Part shown: positions 14,976 through 16,648 of the stretch, piece after piece
How positions within the stretch are numbered: position 1 is the first letter of the stretch
How the letters are laid out: every line of letters starts with the position of its first letter
Source: Chloroflexota bacterium
GTDB taxonomy: Bacteria > Chloroflexota > Dehalococcoidia > SM23-28-2 > HRBIN24
Direction of reading: 5' to 3'
Length of the DNA: 16,648 nucleotides
Assembly (NCBI GenBank): GCA_030550295.1
Contig: JAUQPQ010000033.1
Coordinates: forward strand, 1-16,648
Notes under the pieces: generated by a model
The model's database searches: none
Told to the model about the DNA's origin: nothing
What the model saw: only the letters and a program-made list of their open reading frames with translations
Translations under genes and position numbers: made by a program

Positions 14976-15719
14976 ATGTTGCGCCTTGTAGGTGAAGGGG
15001 CAGGGGCAGGAGTTCAGCCCTCATTGGGACAGCCGCGGGCCCTTCTATATGATCCTGCCACCGTCTCTAGTGGTGACCTAGAAACGGGCAACAAAACGAT
15101 AAGCGTCACTAGTAAACCTTCCACTCCCACTTACAGTGTCTCCCTCAACCTTCCATCCCCACCAGAAGGGATAGAGGTGTTGCGCCTGGCTTTCTACTTT
15201 CGGTTTAACGTGGCCTCCAACAGCAGCAGTACTGTGCGCTATGCCGTCCACATCAATGGTACACAGGTCATAAATGGCAGCCGCCCCACCTCCTTCACCG
15301 GCGAAGTCAAGGAGACTCTAGCCCAAAGTCCAGGGACAGGTGCCATAACTTTGGGAACAAACCAGGTGGAGATCTATCTGTGGATGGAGCCGGGAGGTTA
15401 CTATTGGGTCACCGACACGGTAGAGTGCGCTTTGGGCGTGGGGTCTAATAGCACCACCATCAGTGGAGGCGTCTTGCGGATATATGCAAGGGGGTGGATC
15501 TCTCTGGGGGCGACCCTTCTCAACTGGGGCGGTGGAACGCCCTACCTCTCCCTCGCCCCATGTGACAATTATGCAGCGGTTTTGACCAAAGTTACGGGCA
15601 GCGGTACCCTCCTTTCAGTACCTGCTGCTGTAGTGGACGGGGTCTTGCTATCATGCTGGGGCACGAGCACCACTGCCATAAACACCTTGGGCCAGGTGAC
15701 GGTGGTCTCCCTGGGCTAG
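14976..15719 (+). CDS. Hypothetical beta-rich protein, 247 residues
   Basis: I do not recognise this gene. The ATG at 14976 has a strong ribosome site (AAGGGGGTGG, 7-8 bases upstream) and the frame is clean. The protein is rich in Ser, Thr, Gly and Val with few charges, and alternating hydrophobic stretches predict a mostly beta fold. It has an N-terminal Gly-rich lead (6-20), then strands such as Y-S-V-S-L-N-L (53-59), L-R-L-A-F-Y-F-R-F (69-77), V-R-Y-A-V-H-I (87-93), V-E-I-Y-L-W-M (131-137) and V-L-R-I-Y-A-R (166-172). Three cysteines (151, 196, 227) are spread out. There is no signal peptide and no membrane helix. The look is that of a jelly-roll or immunoglobulin-like structural module, as in phage tail or surface proteins, but no other phage genes are nearby. 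It follows a strong terminator by 46 bases with no clear promoter. Confidence 0.75.
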   Translation: MLRLVGEGAGAGVQPSLGQPRALLYDPATVSSGDLETGNKTISVTSKPSTPTYSVSLNLPSPPEGIEVLRLAFYFRFNVASNSSSTVRYAVHINGTQVINGSRPTSFTGEVKETLAQSPGTGAITLGTNQVEIYLWMEPGGYYWVTDTVECALGVGSNSTTISGGVLRIYARGWISLGATLLNWGGGTPYLSLAPCDNYAAVLTKVTGSGTLLSVPAAVVDGVLLSCWGTSTTAINTLGQVTVVSLG

Positions 15720-15787
15720 AGACCCGCTGGCTGGGACTCTGCTTTCGGGTATATATTGGGTGAGGGCTCAAAAGCCCTGGAGGAGAG

Positions 15788-16648
15788 GTGGAGGCAGAGG
15801 CACAGGATCTGGCCCGCAAGCTAGAGCGTTTCTTGGGGCAGTGGTACAGCACCGTTCAGGTGAGAGATCTGAGACGCATGGCCGGCGGTGCTCACCGGCA
15901 GACCTGGGCCTTTAACGCCAACCTGGGAGGGCAGGAGCTAAAGCTTATCTACCGCAGCCCCCCTCCGTCAGGGGCAGCCTTGGCTATGCCTGTTCCGCGA
16001 GAATATAGGGTTTTAAGGGCCGCTCATCTGGCCGGAGTCCCCGTACCCAAGGTCTATCCCTTTACCTATGGCCCGCCCGATGCAGTGGACATGTTGGTGA
16101 TGGACTATGTAGAGGGGGAGACCATCGCCAGACGTATACTGAGGGAACCCCAGTGGGAAGAGGCGAGGCGCCTGCTGCCATATCAGATGGGCCAGGCCCT
16201 GGCCCGCATCCACCAAGTCCAACTTCAAGACCTTCAGGACCTCCCTGCCCCTCCCGAAGGGGTAAGCCCTGCCCTTCATGCCCTCACTACCCTCCGCTCC
16301 CTGTTTCGGGCCATCGCCCTGGGGCCTCATCCAGTTATGGAGCTGGCCTTCCGTTGGCTAGATTCCAACTTGCCCCCATCGCGTCATCGCACCTTAGTTC
16401 ACGGGGACTTCCGCCTGGGGAACCTGATAGTAGGGCCTGAGGGCCTTAGGGCAGTTTTGGACTGGGAAGGAGCGCATATAGGCGACCCCATGGAGGATAT
16501 AGGTTGGTGCACTGTAAGGTCTTGGCGTTTCGGGAACGATCACTTGCCAGTGGCCGGCCTGGGCACGAGGGAGGAGCTACGCCGAGGCTACGAGGACGCT
16601 GGGGGGCCACCCCTAGACTGGGACTCTTGGCGCTGGTGGGAGGCTTAC
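15788..16648 (+). CDS. APH-fold phosphotransferase family protein (partial, C-terminus off the right edge)
   Basis: This frame is open from GTG 15788 to the window end (287 residues). It is a kinase-like small-molecule phosphotransferase of the aminoglycoside phosphotransferase superfamily, most like the ACAD10/11-type 'phosphotransferase family' proteins. The N-lobe shows G-G-A-H-R-Q-T-W (33-40), the ATP-site strand L-K-L-I-Y-R (51-56) and Glu72 in R-E-Y-R-V-L. The hinge is M-D-Y-V-E-G-E (105-111). The catalytic loop is H205-G-D207-F-R-L-G-N212, and the metal-binding motif is D225-W-E-G-A followed by G-D-P. All catalytic residues are present, so it should be active; the substrate is unknown and it need not be a resistance enzyme. 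GGAGGAGA precedes the GTG, and an in-frame TGA upstream excludes a longer N-terminus. A small GGGCT/AGCCC hairpin lies just ahead of the ribosome site. Confidence 0.88.
   Translation, partial: MEAEAQDLARKLERFLGQWYSTVQVRDLRRMAGGAHRQTWAFNANLGGQELKLIYRSPPPSGAALAMPVPREYRVLRAAHLAGVPVPKVYPFTYGPPDAVDMLVMDYVEGETIARRILREPQWEEARRLLPYQMGQALARIHQVQLQDLQDLPAPPEGVSPALHALTTLRSLFRAIALGPHPVMELAFRWLDSNLPPSRHRTLVHGDFRLGNLIVGPEGLRAVLDWEGAHIGDPMEDIGWCTVRSWRFGNDHLPVAGLGTREELRRGYEDAGGPPLDWDSWRWWEAY

Noticed and set aside
1..16648. tRNA or rRNA genes, CRISPR arrays, IS elements or phage integration sites.
   Set aside because: Reading both strands I saw no direct repeat arrays, no transposase or integrase frames, no terminal inverted repeats and no tRNA-like cloverleaf in the short intergenic gaps.

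Overview
The window looks like a chromosomal segment from a GC-rich, quinone-respiring bacterium. Gene content and protein style (split cytochrome b/b6 complex with cupredoxins, Fe-S-type PurF, AGG/ATA/CTA-rich codons) would fit a Chloroflexota/Dehalococcoidia-like lineage, possibly thermophilic. That placement is an inference from protein character only; no rRNA or marker phylogeny is available here. No phage, IS element, CRISPR array, tRNA or rRNA is visible.

Left third (1-4511, all minus strand): a quinol oxidase-side respiratory operon. Reading in its direction of transcription, a strong sigma70-like promoter (4483-4511) is followed by an unannotated 43-codon membrane micro-protein, cytochrome b N-terminal half (b6-like), cytochrome b C-terminal half (subunit IV-like, with extra helices), a Rieske Fe-S protein, a membrane-anchored cytochrome c fused to a cupredoxin through unusual repeated beta modules, and finally a cupredoxin lipoprotein cut by the left edge. 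Together these form a cytochrome bc/b6f-type complex that oxidises quinol and passes electrons to c-heme and copper carriers outside the membrane.

Middle (4515-9673, minus strand): purF, purM and purH, three enzymes of de novo purine synthesis (steps 1, 5 and 9-10), followed 13 bases later by a family 2 glycosyltransferase. purF has a well-formed promoter (9757-9785); purM may have a second one. About 310 bases between purF and purM hold only two overlapping micro-ORFs of unknown status.

Right third (plus strand from 9797): divergently from purF lies gltB, the large subunit of glutamate synthase (gltD is not in the window), with a leader containing a terminator-like hairpin. Then comes an IscA/ErpA-type Fe-S carrier with its own promoter and a clear rho-independent terminator, an unrecognised 247-residue beta-rich protein, and the 5' part of an APH-fold phosphotransferase that runs off the right edge. 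PurF and GltB both consume glutamine, so the back-to-back promoters suggest nitrogen-linked co-regulation.

The most interesting items are the hidden 43-residue membrane protein at the head of the bc operon, the cytochrome c / phage-tail-like beta module / cupredoxin fusion, the C-terminally enlarged cytochrome b subunit, and the gltB leader hairpin.
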